From Rhodoferax koreense (GTDB taxonomy: Bacteria > Pseudomonadota > Gammaproteobacteria > Burkholderiales > Burkholderiaceae_C): 64,000 bases of DNA. The notes beneath the pieces are model-generated. The model saw only the letters and a list, made by a program, of their open reading frames with translations, did no database searches and was not told the origin of the DNA. Shown piece by piece: positions 34,765 through 43,853 of the stretch (positions within the stretch are counted from its first letter, which is position 1; every line of letters starts with the position of its first letter). Made by a program: the position numbers and the translations under genes. The stretch spans positions 992,001 through 1,056,000 of the forward strand of contig NZ_CP019236.1 of NCBI RefSeq assembly GCF_001955695.1. The letters are read 5' to 3'.

Positions 34765-35481
34765 ATGCAGATCCGATTCGCCCCTAGCCGTCTCCTGGTC
34801 TCCCTGGCGGTGCTGGCTTGCGCCGCCCAGGCGCAGGTCGATCCCAGCCAGGCCTATGCCGATTCCGCCCGGAAATGGCTGGACGACACGGTGGCCAACG
34901 CCACCGCCGGCAGCAACAACCCGCTGCGCATGGAGGTGAGCGTCGGCGCGCTGGATTCCCGCCTGCGCCTGGCGCCGTGTGCGCGCGTCGAGCCCTTCCT
35001 GCCGCCCGGCACGCGGCTCTGGGGCCGCAGCCGCATCGGCCTGCGCTGCGTCGACGGCGCGACGCGCTGGAGCGTGTTCCTGCCGGTCACGGTCAAGGCC
35101 TTCGGACCGGCATGGGTCGCGCGCGCGCCGGTGGCCGCCGGTGCGGTGCTGGGGCCGGACGATGCCGCGCAGGCCGAGGTCGACTGGGCCGAAGAAGCTT
35201 CACCCGTGCTGGCCAATGCCGATATCTGGGTGGGGCAGATGGCCGCGCGCAACTGGGCGCCGGGCCAGACGATCCGCCAATCGATGGTGAAGGCCGCCAC
35301 GGTGTTCCAGGCCGGCGCGCAGATCCGCGTGCTGGCGGAAGGGCCAGGTTTCCAGGTCGCCTCCGACGGCCAGGCCATGACGGCCGGTGTGATCGGACAG
35401 CCGGCGCGGGTGCGCATGGACAACGGCCGGGTGATGTCGGGCACGGTGTTGGATGCACGCACCGTCCGGCTGGAAATGTGA
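34765..35481 (+). CDS. flgA: P-ring assembly chaperone
   Basis: This 238-residue periplasmic chaperone for P-ring assembly has an N-terminal signal peptide (cleavage near AAQAQ) and a conserved C-terminal SAF-like domain (KAATVFQAGAQIRVLAEGPGFQVASDGQAM, then GQPARVRMDNGRVMSGTV). GGAGG precedes ATG 34765. It is divergent from flgB and followed by flgM. Confidence 0.95.
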   Translation: MQIRFAPSRLLVSLAVLACAAQAQVDPSQAYADSARKWLDDTVANATAGSNNPLRMEVSVGALDSRLRLAPCARVEPFLPPGTRLWGRSRIGLRCVDGATRWSVFLPVTVKAFGPAWVARAPVAAGAVLGPDDAAQAEVDWAEEASPVLANADIWVGQMAARNWAPGQTIRQSMVKAATVFQAGAQIRVLAEGPGFQVASDGQAMTAGVIGQPARVRMDNGRVMSGTVLDARTVRLEM

Positions 35482-35511
35482 TTGAAACAACGCTGTTACC
35501 GCAATTAGGAT

Positions 35512-35538
35512 TAAAGTTGGGACGAAATTGGTCGAAAG
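35512..35538 (+). promoter_or_regulatory. Sigma-28-type promoter of flgM
   Basis: TAAA (extended TAAAGTT) is followed by exactly 15 bases and GTCGAAAG (5 of 8 to GCCGATAA). It lies in the flgA-flgM gap. Own transcription of flgM from a FliA-dependent promoter is the known arrangement in other flagellar systems. Confidence 0.6.
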
Positions 35539-35580
35539 CATTGCTACGATGCCCCGGTTTCAGGGCGGATGGAGAGAGCG

Positions 35581-35907
35581 ATGAAGATTGGACAGACCCC
35601 CGAATTGCCGGTTGCCGGCACACCGGCGCCCCCCAAAAAGGCGGGGCCGGAGCAACAGACTGCGCCCGCAAGCCTGGCCAAGGAAGGTGTGCGCGCGTCG
35701 ACCGCTGGGGCGTCCGTCTCGGTTTCGAAGCTGGCACGGGCACTGGACCCGACCGACCGGGCTGTGGGCGGCGACTTCGACAGCAAGAAGGTCGAGGCCA
35801 TCCGTTCGGCCATCGAGGACGGCAGCTACAAGGTGAATCCCGAAGCCATTGCCGACAAACTCTTGTCCAACGCCAGCGAAATGCTCAACGTGACGCGCGG
35901 TTATTGA
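35581..35907 (+). CDS. flgM: Anti-sigma-28 factor
   Basis: This 108-residue FlgM holds FliA inactive until it is exported through the completed hook. The N-terminal half is disordered (Pro, Ala, Ser). The conserved C-terminal sigma-binding region reads FDSKKVEAIRSAIEDGSYKVNPEAIADKLLSNA. ATG 35581 follows a GGAGAG ribosome site, and the upstream ATG at 35569 is unlikely. FlgN follows after 28 bases. Confidence 0.95.
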   Translation: MKIGQTPELPVAGTPAPPKKAGPEQQTAPASLAKEGVRASTAGASVSVSKLARALDPTDRAVGGDFDSKKVEAIRSAIEDGSYKVNPEAIADKLLSNASEMLNVTRGY

Positions 35908-35935
35908 CCGTTTCAGATTTTTCCGGAGTCTCCCC

Positions 35936-36316
35936 ATGGCCCAGCCGATCCAGTTCGATTCCAGCCTGACCGAAGTCGAGCAACTGCTGGACCAGGTCTC
36001 GGCATCGTTGCTGGCCGGCGACGCGCGCGCGCTGGAAGCCCATAGCCAATCGCTGCGTGATGCAATGCTGGCGCTCTCCAGCATGGCCGCTTCGCAAAAG
36101 GCCGTGTTGTTCGCCAACCCCACCATGCAACACCGTGTGGCCGCGGTATCGACGCGGCTGGCGCAGCAGCGCGAAGGCTTGGCCCGCCGCGCCGTGGTGG
36201 TGAACCGCGCGCTGGCCACTGTTCTGCCGCAGTCCGACGCCGCCACGTATGCGGGCCGTGGCGCACCGGCTTACCGCAACAGTGCGGCGCGCATCTACGC
36301 CAACGCGGCGACCTGA
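35936..36316 (+). CDS. flgN: FlgN-like flagellar export chaperone
   Basis: This 126-residue, mostly helical protein in the usual flgN place (after flgM) has FlgN-like spacing of hydrophobic residues (LTEVEQLLDQVSASLLAGDARALEAHSQSL). FlgN proteins bind FlgK and FlgL and deliver them for export. Similarity is recognisable but not strong, so position carries part of the call. A strong terminator follows immediately. Confidence 0.8.
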   Translation: MAQPIQFDSSLTEVEQLLDQVSASLLAGDARALEAHSQSLRDAMLALSSMAASQKAVLFANPTMQHRVAAVSTRLAQQREGLARRAVVVNRALATVLPQSDAATYAGRGAPAYRNSAARIYANAAT

Positions 36317-36327
36317 AACGCTCATTT

Positions 36328-36366
36328 CCATGAAAAATGGCCCTCTTGCGGGGCCATTTTTCATGG
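36328..36366. terminator. Bidirectional Rho-independent terminator between flgN and fliA
   Basis: A 16-bp perfect stem (36328-36343 with 36351-36366) closes a 7-base loop. A run of A in the left arm and a run of T in the right arm let it work for flgAMN on plus and for fliA on minus. Confidence 0.92.
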
Positions 36367-36397
36367 GGTCGACACATGGGCGGCAAGCCGCGTGTTC

Positions 36398-37114
36398 TCA
36401 GTGGCTCCGCATCTTCGCCCGCAGCCGCGCGATCGACTGGCTGTGCAGCTGGCACACGCGCGACTCGGTCACGCCGAGCACAGCGGCGATTTCCTTGAGG
36501 TTCAGGTCGTTCTCGTAGTACATGCTCATGATGTGCTGCTCGCGCTCGGGCAGCGTCTTGATGGCGTCGACCAGGGCCTGGCGCAGTCGGTGGTCGCGCA
36601 GCATCTGCATCGGGTCGGCGCTGTCGTCGGCCACGTGGTGGTCGAGGAAGCCGGCCTCGTCGTCCGGGCCGCTGGACATGTCTTCCAGGTAGACGAGCTG
36701 GGTGCCGCGCACCTTGCCGAGCAGCTCCTGGTAGTCGGGCAGGGTCATCTCCAGCTCCACGGCGATTTCAGATTCGAGCGGGCTGCGACCGAGCTTCTGC
36801 TCGAGCTTGCGCACCGCGCGTTCGATGTCCTTCTGGCTCTTGCGCGAGCTGCGCGACATCCAGTCGCCCTCGCGGAGTTCATCGATCATCGCGCCGCGGA
36901 TGCGCTGCGTGGCGAAGGTCTCGAACTGCACGCCCTGGCTCACCTCGTACCGCGTCAACGCCTCCGACAGGCCGATCATGCCGACCTGGATCAGGTCGTC
37001 GAGTTCGACGTTGGGCGGCAGCTTGGCGATCATGTGGTGCGCCAGGCGCCGCACCAGCGGCACATACTGGCGGATCATGTGTTCACGGTCCATCTGACCT
37101 TTGGCGGTGTACAT
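36398..37114 (-). CDS. fliA: Flagellar sigma factor 28
   Basis: This 238-residue class III flagellar sigma factor has region 2 (YVPLVRRLAHHMIAKLPPNVELDDLIQVGMIGL), region 3 (SPLESEIAVELEM) and region 4 (TLPEREQHIMSMYYENDLNLKEIAAVLGVTESRVCQLHSQ). It drives late genes such as flagellin and motor genes. Its ATG overlaps the stop codon of the FlhG-like gene by one base (TGATG), so it sits at the end of the flhBAFG-fliA transcript. Confidence 0.97.
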   Translation of the reverse strand: MYTAKGQMDREHMIRQYVPLVRRLAHHMIAKLPPNVELDDLIQVGMIGLSEALTRYEVSQGVQFETFATQRIRGAMIDELREGDWMSRSSRKSQKDIERAVRKLEQKLGRSPLESEIAVELEMTLPDYQELLGKVRGTQLVYLEDMSSGPDDEAGFLDHHVADDSADPMQMLRDHRLRQALVDAIKTLPEREQHIMSMYYENDLNLKEIAAVLGVTESRVCQLHSQSIARLRAKMRSH

Positions 37115-37971
37115 CACTGGCTCCGGACGGGATGGACAACGGCGCCGGACCCGAAACCGGCAGGGGCGAAGCTGCTCGGCCAGCCGCCGCCAACCGTGGC
37201 GGCACTTTCCAGGAGGCGCAGCACCAGCCGAGGCGTGTCTTCGCAGGGGAGGTCCTGCTGAGGGAATGACCGGATGCTGAGCACTTCCGTGTCGCAGCCG
37301 AGGTAGGTGGCCGCACACTGCCGCAGCGAGCGCGCGGCCACCGTGGCGCGGTTTTCCGCGGCCTTGAGCGGGCCGGTCACCAGCGACACGAGGATCGGCA
37401 GGCGTTGCGCCCGTTGCAGCAGTTGCTTCAACGTCTGGTAGCCGCCGACGATGGAGTTTCTCGATGGCGCGATGGCCAGCAACGGACGTACGCCCGTGCC
37501 GGACAGCAGCGACATCAATGCGTCGGCGCGCGCATACAGCAGCACGATGTTGAAATCCTTGAACAGTGGTCCCAAATTTCCAAGATTTCCCAAGGGCGGA
37601 AGGCCCATGTCGTCCTCCATGTCTCGAGAGGCCAGCCGGGCCAGCCCCAGCCTGGATGGCACGATCTGCCAGTTGGCGTCCTCGTGCGGGTGGTCCAGCC
37701 AGTGTGCATGGTCCAGCAATTGTTGCAGACCCGGATTGTGCTCCGATTCTGCGGTCGTGCCATCCAGCACGGCCACGCTGTGGCCCAGCCCCTCGAGCGA
37801 GGTGCAGATCTGCCAGAGCAGGGGCTGCTCGGTGCGCGACTCGCCGCGGCTGACCATGGCGATCACGCGCGTGCCATGGCTTGGCGCCTGTGGCAGCCAG
37901 TGGCGCAGGCCTTCGCTCTGATCGAGCACCGCCGCGTCCGTCGCACGGGCCGCCGCGTCAAGCATGGGCAC
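37114..37971 (-). CDS. FlhG/FleN-position protein lacking a recognisable P-loop
   Basis: This 285-residue protein sits exactly where flhG (fleN) lies in polar flagellates, between flhF and fliA. It resembles MinD/ParA-type ATPases in outline: an N-terminal strand IAMVSRG, then a helix and strand ICTSLEGLGHSVAVLDG comparable with the FlhG start. The Walker A lysine motif is missing: SRGESRTEQ stands where KGGVGKT is expected. It may regulate FlhF or flagellar number without ATP binding, or be a diverged derivative. It overlaps flhF by 14 bases and fliA by 1. Confidence 0.7.
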   Translation of the reverse strand: MPMLDAAARATDAAVLDQSEGLRHWLPQAPSHGTRVIAMVSRGESRTEQPLLWQICTSLEGLGHSVAVLDGTTAESEHNPGLQQLLDHAHWLDHPHEDANWQIVPSRLGLARLASRDMEDDMGLPPLGNLGNLGPLFKDFNIVLLYARADALMSLLSGTGVRPLLAIAPSRNSIVGGYQTLKQLLQRAQRLPILVSLVTGPLKAAENRATVAARSLRQCAATYLGCDTEVLSIRSFPQQDLPCEDTPRLVLRLLESAATVGGGWPSSFAPAGFGSGAVVHPVRSQ

Positions 37972-39454
37972 GTTCCTTGTATTCGATGGGCTCGGAGGGC
38001 GAGAAGAAGAAGCTCAGATCGGCCGCCTTCGGGTCGAACGCCGACTTCGAACTCGATCGCATCGAGGTGCCGATCAGCTTCTTGGGGTCGGCGGCCTCCC
38101 AGTCCTCGGGCACGCGCTGGCCGTTGCAGACGCCGCGCAGCACCAGCTGGTGGCGGATGATGGCGTCCAGCGACGGGCCGAGTTTCACGGCTTCGTCCAC
38201 CTTGGACAGGATGGCCTGCTGCACGCCGCTGGTCTTGAACGAGGTCAGCACATCGTCCAGCGTGTCGCCGTGGCCGCCGGCGTTGAGCACCAGCATCCGG
38301 TTGACCTTGGGCAGGTCGAGCACATCGAGCATGTCGCGCTTGCGCGGGTCGCGCGGGGCGATGCCGGTGGTGTCGATCAGCACCATCTTCTTGTTGCCCA
38401 GCAGGCCCAGCAGGTCCTGCAGCGCGGCGCGGTCGTGCGCCAGATGCGCCACCACACCGAGCATGCGGCCATAGGCGCGCAGCTGCTCGTGGGCCGCGAC
38501 GCGGTAGGTGTCGAGCGTGATCAGGCCGACGCTGTTGGCGCCGTGTACGCGTACGCAATGCGCGGCGAGCTTGGCCGCAGTGGTGGTCTTGCCCACGCCG
38601 GTGGCCCCCACCAGCGCGTAGATGCCGCCCTGGTCGAACAGCGACGGCGCGCGCACGTCGGTCTTGAGGTTGCGTTCGAGCACGTCCATGAGCCAACGCA
38701 CGGCTTCGGCCGCACCGAGTTCCTCGGGCAGGCGTTCCAGCACGGCGCGGGCCAGGGCCGGCGAATAACCGGCGCGGATCAGCTTGAGCATCAGGTTCGA
38801 CTGGATCGGGTCCTGCTTGGCCTGGCCCAGCCAGGCCATGGTGCTGAAGCGCTCCTCGATCATTTCCTTCATCGCCTGCAGTTCGTCGACGATGCCCTTG
38901 TTCGCGGCCTGCGCGGCGGCCGGTGCCGACGGAGCGGCGCGGGGGCGGGCGGCGGGCGCGGCGAACGGCGCGGCATGGCTGGCACGAGGGGCCGGCACGG
39001 GGGCGGGCGCCGGGGCGGGCCGGGCTTCGAACAGCGGTGCGCCGCTCTGGGTCTCGTCCATCTGGCCGTTGGTGGCCTCGTGGCGGCGGCGCAGCATGCG
39101 TTCGCGTACATAGTCCTGGAACGACAGCGTGCTCATCGCGAGCTGGGTCGTGTCTTCTTCGACCGGATCGGCTTCGACCGGCACGGCCTTGGCCACAGGG
39201 CGGGCCGGCGTGCGGATTTCCGCGCGGGGCAGGGCCGGTGGCTGTGGCCGGGCCTGCGGCTTCGGCTGCGCCGAGGCCAGCATCGCCTCGTGCGAGGTGT
39301 CGAGCGCGGACAGGCTGTCCTCCGCGGTGGCCACCACCTCGACGCCGGTCGGCGTGGGGCGGTTCGACAGGATCAGCGTGCCTTCGCCGAATGCCATCCG
39401 GGCCTTGGCCAGGGCTTCGCGGGACGTGGCGGCGTGGAAGCGTTTGATGTTCAT
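37958..39454 (-). CDS. flhF: Flagellar SRP-like GTPase
   Basis: This 498-residue SRP-type GTPase directs flagellar placement at the pole in polar flagellates. The N-terminal basic domain starts MNIKRFHAATSREALAKARMAFG. A Pro/Ala-rich linker follows (about residues 85-200). The NG domain has the P-loop VGATGVGKTTTAAKL, then DTYRVAAHEQLRAYG and the G3-like LIDTTGIAPRD. It overlaps flhA by 4 bases. Confidence 0.96.
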   Translation of the reverse strand: MNIKRFHAATSREALAKARMAFGEGTLILSNRPTPTGVEVVATAEDSLSALDTSHEAMLASAQPKPQARPQPPALPRAEIRTPARPVAKAVPVEADPVEEDTTQLAMSTLSFQDYVRERMLRRRHEATNGQMDETQSGAPLFEARPAPAPAPVPAPRASHAAPFAAPAARPRAAPSAPAAAQAANKGIVDELQAMKEMIEERFSTMAWLGQAKQDPIQSNLMLKLIRAGYSPALARAVLERLPEELGAAEAVRWLMDVLERNLKTDVRAPSLFDQGGIYALVGATGVGKTTTAAKLAAHCVRVHGANSVGLITLDTYRVAAHEQLRAYGRMLGVVAHLAHDRAALQDLLGLLGNKKMVLIDTTGIAPRDPRKRDMLDVLDLPKVNRMLVLNAGGHGDTLDDVLTSFKTSGVQQAILSKVDEAVKLGPSLDAIIRHQLVLRGVCNGQRVPEDWEAADPKKLIGTSMRSSSKSAFDPKAADLSFFFSPSEPIEYKERAHA

Positions 39455-41532
39455 GTGAGTGCACCTCGGAGGATGGGGCCAATGCGGATGGTGTGGGTTT
39501 CAGGAATTTCGCTGTGCGCCAGCACCTGCAGGCGCGGCGCCACGCGCTTGACCAGGCGGGCGATGGCGTTGCGGATCGAGTCGGGCACCAGCAGGCAGGC
39601 CGGCACGCCGAGTTCTTCCTGCTTGAGCGCGACGTCGGCGGCGCTCTTGGTCAGCATCTCGGCCACGCCAGGATCCAGCGCCGGCCCAGTGTTGTTGCCC
39701 AGGGCCTGCACCAGCATGCGTTCCAGGCCGGGTTCGATGGCGATCACATTGAGCTCGCGCACGGCGCCGTAGATCTGCTGCACGATGGCCGGCGCCAGGG
39801 CGATGCGCACGCGGCGGGCGAGCTCCACCGGGTCGGTGGTGCTGCCGGCATGCTCGGCCAGCGACTCGACGATGGTGCGGATGTCGCGGATGTGCACCGA
39901 CTCTTCCAGCAGCAGCTGCAGGACTTTCTGGAAGGTGGCAATCGAGACCATCTTGGGGACCACTTCTTCGATCAATTTGGGGGCCTGTCTGCTCACGTGT
40001 TCGACGAGTTGCTGGGTCTCGGTGCGGCTCAAGAGCCGGGCCGCCTGGACTTGCATCAAGTGTGACAAATGCGTGGCCATCACGGTTTCCGAATCAACCA
40101 CGGTAAAACCCGCCATTTGCGCCGGTTCCTTCTGGCGCTCGTCGATCCAGTGCGCGGGCAGGCCGAAGGCCGGGTCGGTGGTGGCCGTGCCGATCAGCGG
40201 CGTGGTGATGCCGCCGGGGTTGATCGCCAGGTACATGCCGGGGAAGGCCTCGCCGTCGCCCACCACCACCCCGCGCAGCGTGATGCGGTAGGCGCTGGGC
40301 TTGAGTTCGAGGTTGTCGCGCACATGCACGGCCGGCGGCAGGAAGCCGACCTCCTGCGCGAACTTGCGTCGCACGCCCTTGATGCGGGTGAGCAGGTCAC
40401 CCTGGCGGTTCTTGTCGACCAGGGAGATGAGCCGGTAGCCGAGCTCCAGGCCGAGCAGGTCGACCGGCTGCAGGTCGTCCCAGGTGGCTTCGCCGTCGGA
40501 GGGCGGCGGCGGCGCGATGGCCGTCATGTCCGGCGGTGGTGGACGCCGTGCGATCACCCAGGCACCGTAGCCCAGCACGGCGGCCATGCTCAGGAACACC
40601 ACGTGCGGCATGTTCGGCACCAGGCCGAGCATGGCCAGGATGCCGGCGGTGATGCCCAGCACGCGTGGCGAGGTGAACAGCTGCTGCACGATCTGCTTGC
40701 CGATGTCGTCGTCCTTGCCCACGCGCGAGACCACCATGGCCGAGGCGATGGAGATCAGGAGGCCCGGGATCTGCGCCACCAGCGCATCGCCGACGGCCAG
40801 CAGGATGTAGGTGTCGGCGGCCTTGCCGGCCGTCAGGTCGTGCTGCAGCACGCCGACGGTGAAGCCGCCGACGATGTTGATGATCAGGATCAGGATGCCG
40901 GCGATCGCGTCACCGCGCACGAACTTGCTGGCGCCGTCCATGGAGCCGAAGAAGTCGGCTTCCTCGGCCACCTCGGCGCGCCGGCGCTTGGCCTCTTTCT
41001 CGTCGATCAGGCCGGCGTTGAGGTCGGCATCCACCGCCATCTGCTTGCCGGGCATGGCGTCCAGCGTGAAGCGCGCCGAGACCTCGGCGATGCGCTCCGA
41101 ACCCTTGGTCACCACCACGAAGTTGATCACCACCAGGATCGCGAACACGATCAGCCCGACCGCGAAATTGCCGCCGATCAGGAAGTGGCCGAAGGCCTCG
41201 ATCACCGCGCCGGCCGCGCCCGGGCCGGTATGGCCTTCGAGCAGCACCACCCGCGTGGAGGCCACGTTCAGCGAAAGCCGCATCAACGTGGTCAGCAGTA
41301 GCACCGAGGGGAAGGCCGCGAAGTCCAGGGGCCGGGTCATGTAGGCCGCCACCATCATCACCATCAGCGCCACCGCGATGTTGACGGTGAAGAAGGTGTC
41401 GAGCAGCCAGGCCGGCATCGGCAGCACCATCATCGCCAGGATGGCGACGACCAGGATCGGCGCCGACACGCCGGTCATCAGGGCCGCGTTGGTGGTGACC
41501 CAGCGCTGGAAGGATTTCATCTGCGGATTCAT
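39451..41532 (-). CDS. flhA: Flagellar type III export gate protein FlhA
   Basis: This 693-residue export-gate component has an N-terminal membrane half with about eight segments and the conserved cytoplasmic loop (DGASKFVRGDAIAGILILIINIVGG). Its C-terminal cytoplasmic domain (from about residue 330) forms the nonameric ring. It overlaps flhB and flhF by 4 bases each (ATGA type). Confidence 0.98.
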   Translation of the reverse strand: MNPQMKSFQRWVTTNAALMTGVSAPILVVAILAMMVLPMPAWLLDTFFTVNIAVALMVMMVAAYMTRPLDFAAFPSVLLLTTLMRLSLNVASTRVVLLEGHTGPGAAGAVIEAFGHFLIGGNFAVGLIVFAILVVINFVVVTKGSERIAEVSARFTLDAMPGKQMAVDADLNAGLIDEKEAKRRRAEVAEEADFFGSMDGASKFVRGDAIAGILILIINIVGGFTVGVLQHDLTAGKAADTYILLAVGDALVAQIPGLLISIASAMVVSRVGKDDDIGKQIVQQLFTSPRVLGITAGILAMLGLVPNMPHVVFLSMAAVLGYGAWVIARRPPPPDMTAIAPPPPSDGEATWDDLQPVDLLGLELGYRLISLVDKNRQGDLLTRIKGVRRKFAQEVGFLPPAVHVRDNLELKPSAYRITLRGVVVGDGEAFPGMYLAINPGGITTPLIGTATTDPAFGLPAHWIDERQKEPAQMAGFTVVDSETVMATHLSHLMQVQAARLLSRTETQQLVEHVSRQAPKLIEEVVPKMVSIATFQKVLQLLLEESVHIRDIRTIVESLAEHAGSTTDPVELARRVRIALAPAIVQQIYGAVRELNVIAIEPGLERMLVQALGNNTGPALDPGVAEMLTKSAADVALKQEELGVPACLLVPDSIRNAIARLVKRVAPRLQVLAHSEIPETHTIRIGPILRGALT

Positions 41533-42686
41533 GGCGCATCCTCGGCGAGTACGGTCTTGCTCAGCGGATCGAGTTCAGGCGGGACGAAGGGCTGCGGGAA
41601 CACGTCGGGCATCGGCCCTTCGCCGCGCATCGCCGCTTTCAGGCGGTAAACGTAGGCCAGCACCTGCGCCACCGCGGTGTAGAGCGACGAGGGAATTTCC
41701 TTGTCGAGCTCGGCATGGGCGTACAGCGCCCGCGCCAGTCTCGGCGACTCGAACACCGGCACCTTGTGGTGGCCGGCAATCTCGCGGATCTTCATGGCCA
41801 GCAGATCCGCGCCCTTGGAGATGACCTGCGGCGCGGCCATGGTTTTCTCGTCGTACCGGATCGCCACGGCGAAGTGGGTCGGGTTCATCAGCACGAAGTC
41901 GGCCTTGGGCACGTTGGCCACGCTGCTGCGCTGGGCGATCTCGCGGGCGCGGGCGCGCATCTTGCCCTTCATCTGCGGGTTGCCGTCGGACTCCTTGTGT
42001 TCCTGCTTCACCTCCTGGTGCGACATCTTGAGCCGCGACTTCATCAGGAAGGCCTGCAGCGGCACGTCGATCATGGCCACGGCAAACACCACTAGCAGCA
42101 GCAGCGACATGCCCGAGGTGATCCAGCTCACCAGGTGGCGCAGCGCGGCCGTGGAGGGCTGCATCACCAGCGAGGCCACCGACTGCAGGCTGCCGGCCAT
42201 GAAGCTCCATGCTACGGCGATCAGCACCGTGGTGATGACGATCAGCTTGGCCACCTCGGTGACCTGCTGCTTGGAGAACAGCCGGCCCACGCCGGAGAAG
42301 GGGTTGAGCCGGCTCGGGTCCGGCATGATGGGCTTGAGGCTGGCGATCCAGCCGCCGGCGGCCACCGCGCTGCCGATGGCGGCGGCCAGCACGATGGCGG
42401 CGAACACCGAGGCCGCGACCAGGCCGATGGCCACCATGTCCTGCAGGCGGTCGAGCATGCTGCCGTTGGTGGCCAGTGTCGAGAGGTTGAAGGAGAGTTG
42501 CTGGCTCAGGGCGAGCTTGAGGCGCTCGAACAACGTGGGGCCGAGCACCAGCAGCGTGAACATGCCGGTTCCCAGCACGGCCAGGTGCGAAAGATCCCTG
42601 GAGCGTGACGCCTGGCCGTCCTTGCGCGCTTGCTGCAGCTTGCGCTCGGTGGCCGGGAGGTTCTTGTCTTGGCTGGAGGAGTCCAT
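41529..42686 (-). CDS. flhB: Flagellar export switch protein FlhB
   Basis: This 385-residue membrane protein of the export gate has four hydrophobic segments. Its cytoplasmic domain carries the autocleavage motif NPTH (in VLMNPTHFAVAIRY), which switches export from hook to filament substrates. A perfect inverted repeat (42689-42714) lies just upstream of the ATG and covers the usual ribosome-binding position, so translation may be controlled by mRNA structure. Confidence 0.97.
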   Translation of the reverse strand: MDSSSQDKNLPATERKLQQARKDGQASRSRDLSHLAVLGTGMFTLLVLGPTLFERLKLALSQQLSFNLSTLATNGSMLDRLQDMVAIGLVAASVFAAIVLAAAIGSAVAAGGWIASLKPIMPDPSRLNPFSGVGRLFSKQQVTEVAKLIVITTVLIAVAWSFMAGSLQSVASLVMQPSTAALRHLVSWITSGMSLLLLVVFAVAMIDVPLQAFLMKSRLKMSHQEVKQEHKESDGNPQMKGKMRARAREIAQRSSVANVPKADFVLMNPTHFAVAIRYDEKTMAAPQVISKGADLLAMKIREIAGHHKVPVFESPRLARALYAHAELDKEIPSSLYTAVAQVLAYVYRLKAAMRGEGPMPDVFPQPFVPPELDPLSKTVLAEDAP

Positions 42687-42688
42687 GG

Positions 42689-42714
42689 CAATGGGGAATT
42701 GAGGTTCCCCATTG
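42689..42714 (-). promoter_or_regulatory. Perfect hairpin immediately upstream of the flhB start
   Basis: CAATGGGGAA-TTGAGG-TTCCCCATTG (plus strand) forms a 10-bp stem with a 6-base loop, beginning 3 bases before the flhB ATG. It buries the GGGGA that could serve as Shine-Dalgarno sequence. No U tract follows, so a terminator is less likely. Confidence 0.55.
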
Positions 42715-42776
42715 TCTGCAGCGACCCGCTTTTCTAAAGCCCGATAAGACCGCCCATGGCTAGGCTAATTTGCCGT

Positions 42777-43400
42777 CTAAAAGCCCAGGCTGGCGAGCAG
42801 GTCGTCCACCTGGGATTGGTCGGTAACCACGTCGCCGGCCGTGCTGGCATCGACCACTGGACCGGCCAGTTTGGGCTTTTCGACCACGGGCGGTGCCGTG
42901 GGCGCGGTCTGGATCAGCAACTGCACCAGTTGTTCCTCGATCGTGGCGGCCAGGTTGACCACGCGCGCGATCACCTGGCCGGTGAGGTCGTGGAAATCCT
43001 GGGCCATCATGATCTCGGTGAGGTGAATGTCGATGTCCCTGGTGACCTGCTCCACGTCGGCCACGAAGTTGTAGACCTGGCCCGTGGCGACCGCAGCCAC
43101 CGGGTCCTTCACGATCAGCGCGGCCAGGCGGCGGGTTTCCGCGGCGATATAGTCGTGCTGGGTCTTGGCCAGTTCCACCCGGCTCAGCACCTTTTCCGCC
43201 GCCTCGCCCGTCAGCCGTGCGATGTACGAGAGGCGGCTTTGCGCGTCCGGCAGTTCGCTCACGCTGCCCTTGAGCTTGTCCGCATAACCGAGCTGATTCA
43301 GCGTGTCGTGCAGCTGGCGCGTCAACAGCCCGATTTTCTGGTGAACGTCGGGCGCCGTGGCGTCCGCCTCCAGGGCGGATGGCGGTGGGTTGGCCGTCAT
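42777..43400 (-). CDS. cheZ: CheY-P phosphatase
   Basis: This 207-residue helical phosphatase speeds dephosphorylation of CheY-P. The catalytic segment [17 protein letters not shown] contains the Asp and Gln used in E. coli CheZ. The extreme C-terminus [12 protein letters not shown] is the CheY-binding helix. It overlaps cheY by 4 bases and is followed by flhB after 90 bases. Confidence 0.97.
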   Translation of the reverse strand: MTANPPPSALEADATAPDVHQKIGLLTRQLHDTLNQLGYADKLKGSVSELPDAQSRLSYIARLTGEAAEKVLSRVELAKTQHDYIAAETRRLAALIVKDPVAAVATGQVYNFVADVEQVTRDIDIHLTEIMMAQDFHDLTGQVIARVVNLAATIEEQLVQLLIQTAPTAPPVVEKPKLAGPVVDASTAGDVVTDQSQVDDLLASLGF

Positions 43401-43792
43401 ACCGGCAGCATTCCCAGCTTCTTCAGGATGTGCGCCACCTTTTCCTCGAGCGTGGCCTTGGTGAACGGCTTCACGATGTAGCCGGCAGCGCCGCCCTGGG
43501 CCGCGGCGACGATGTCTTCCTTGCGTGCCTCGGCCGTCACCATCAGCACGGGCAGGTGCTTGAGCTTTTCGTCAGCCTTGATCTGCGTGAGCAGTTCGAA
43601 GCCGTTCATGTTGGGCATGTTGATGTCACTCACGACGAAGTCGAAGCGGCCGTTGCGCAGCTTGTTCAGCGCCACGACGCCGTCCTCGGCTTCCTCGGCA
43701 TCGGTGTACCCGCTTTCCTTGAGCAGGTTGCGCACGATGCGCCGCATCGTTGAGAAATCGTCAACGATCAGAAAACGCAGGTCGTTTGCCAC
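43397..43792 (-). CDS. cheY: Chemotaxis response regulator
   Basis: This 131-residue single-domain response regulator binds the flagellar switch when phosphorylated. The acidic pocket (IVDD), phospho-acceptor Asp ([12 protein letters not shown]), Thr (MVTAEA) and Lys (YIVKPFT) are all present. The start is GTG 43792, preceded by AAGGG at suitable distance; no ATG lies in a sensible place. cheA, cheW and cheR/B are not in this window. Confidence 0.97.
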   Translation of the reverse strand: MANDLRFLIVDDFSTMRRIVRNLLKESGYTDAEEAEDGVVALNKLRNGRFDFVVSDINMPNMNGFELLTQIKADEKLKHLPVLMVTAEARKEDIVAAAQGGAAGYIVKPFTKATLEEKVAHILKKLGMLPV

Positions 43793-43853
43793 GTGTGACC
43801 CTTTCGAAAAGAGGTTGCTGTAGGAAGGCGCATCGGGGTGTTTCTCGAGATTC

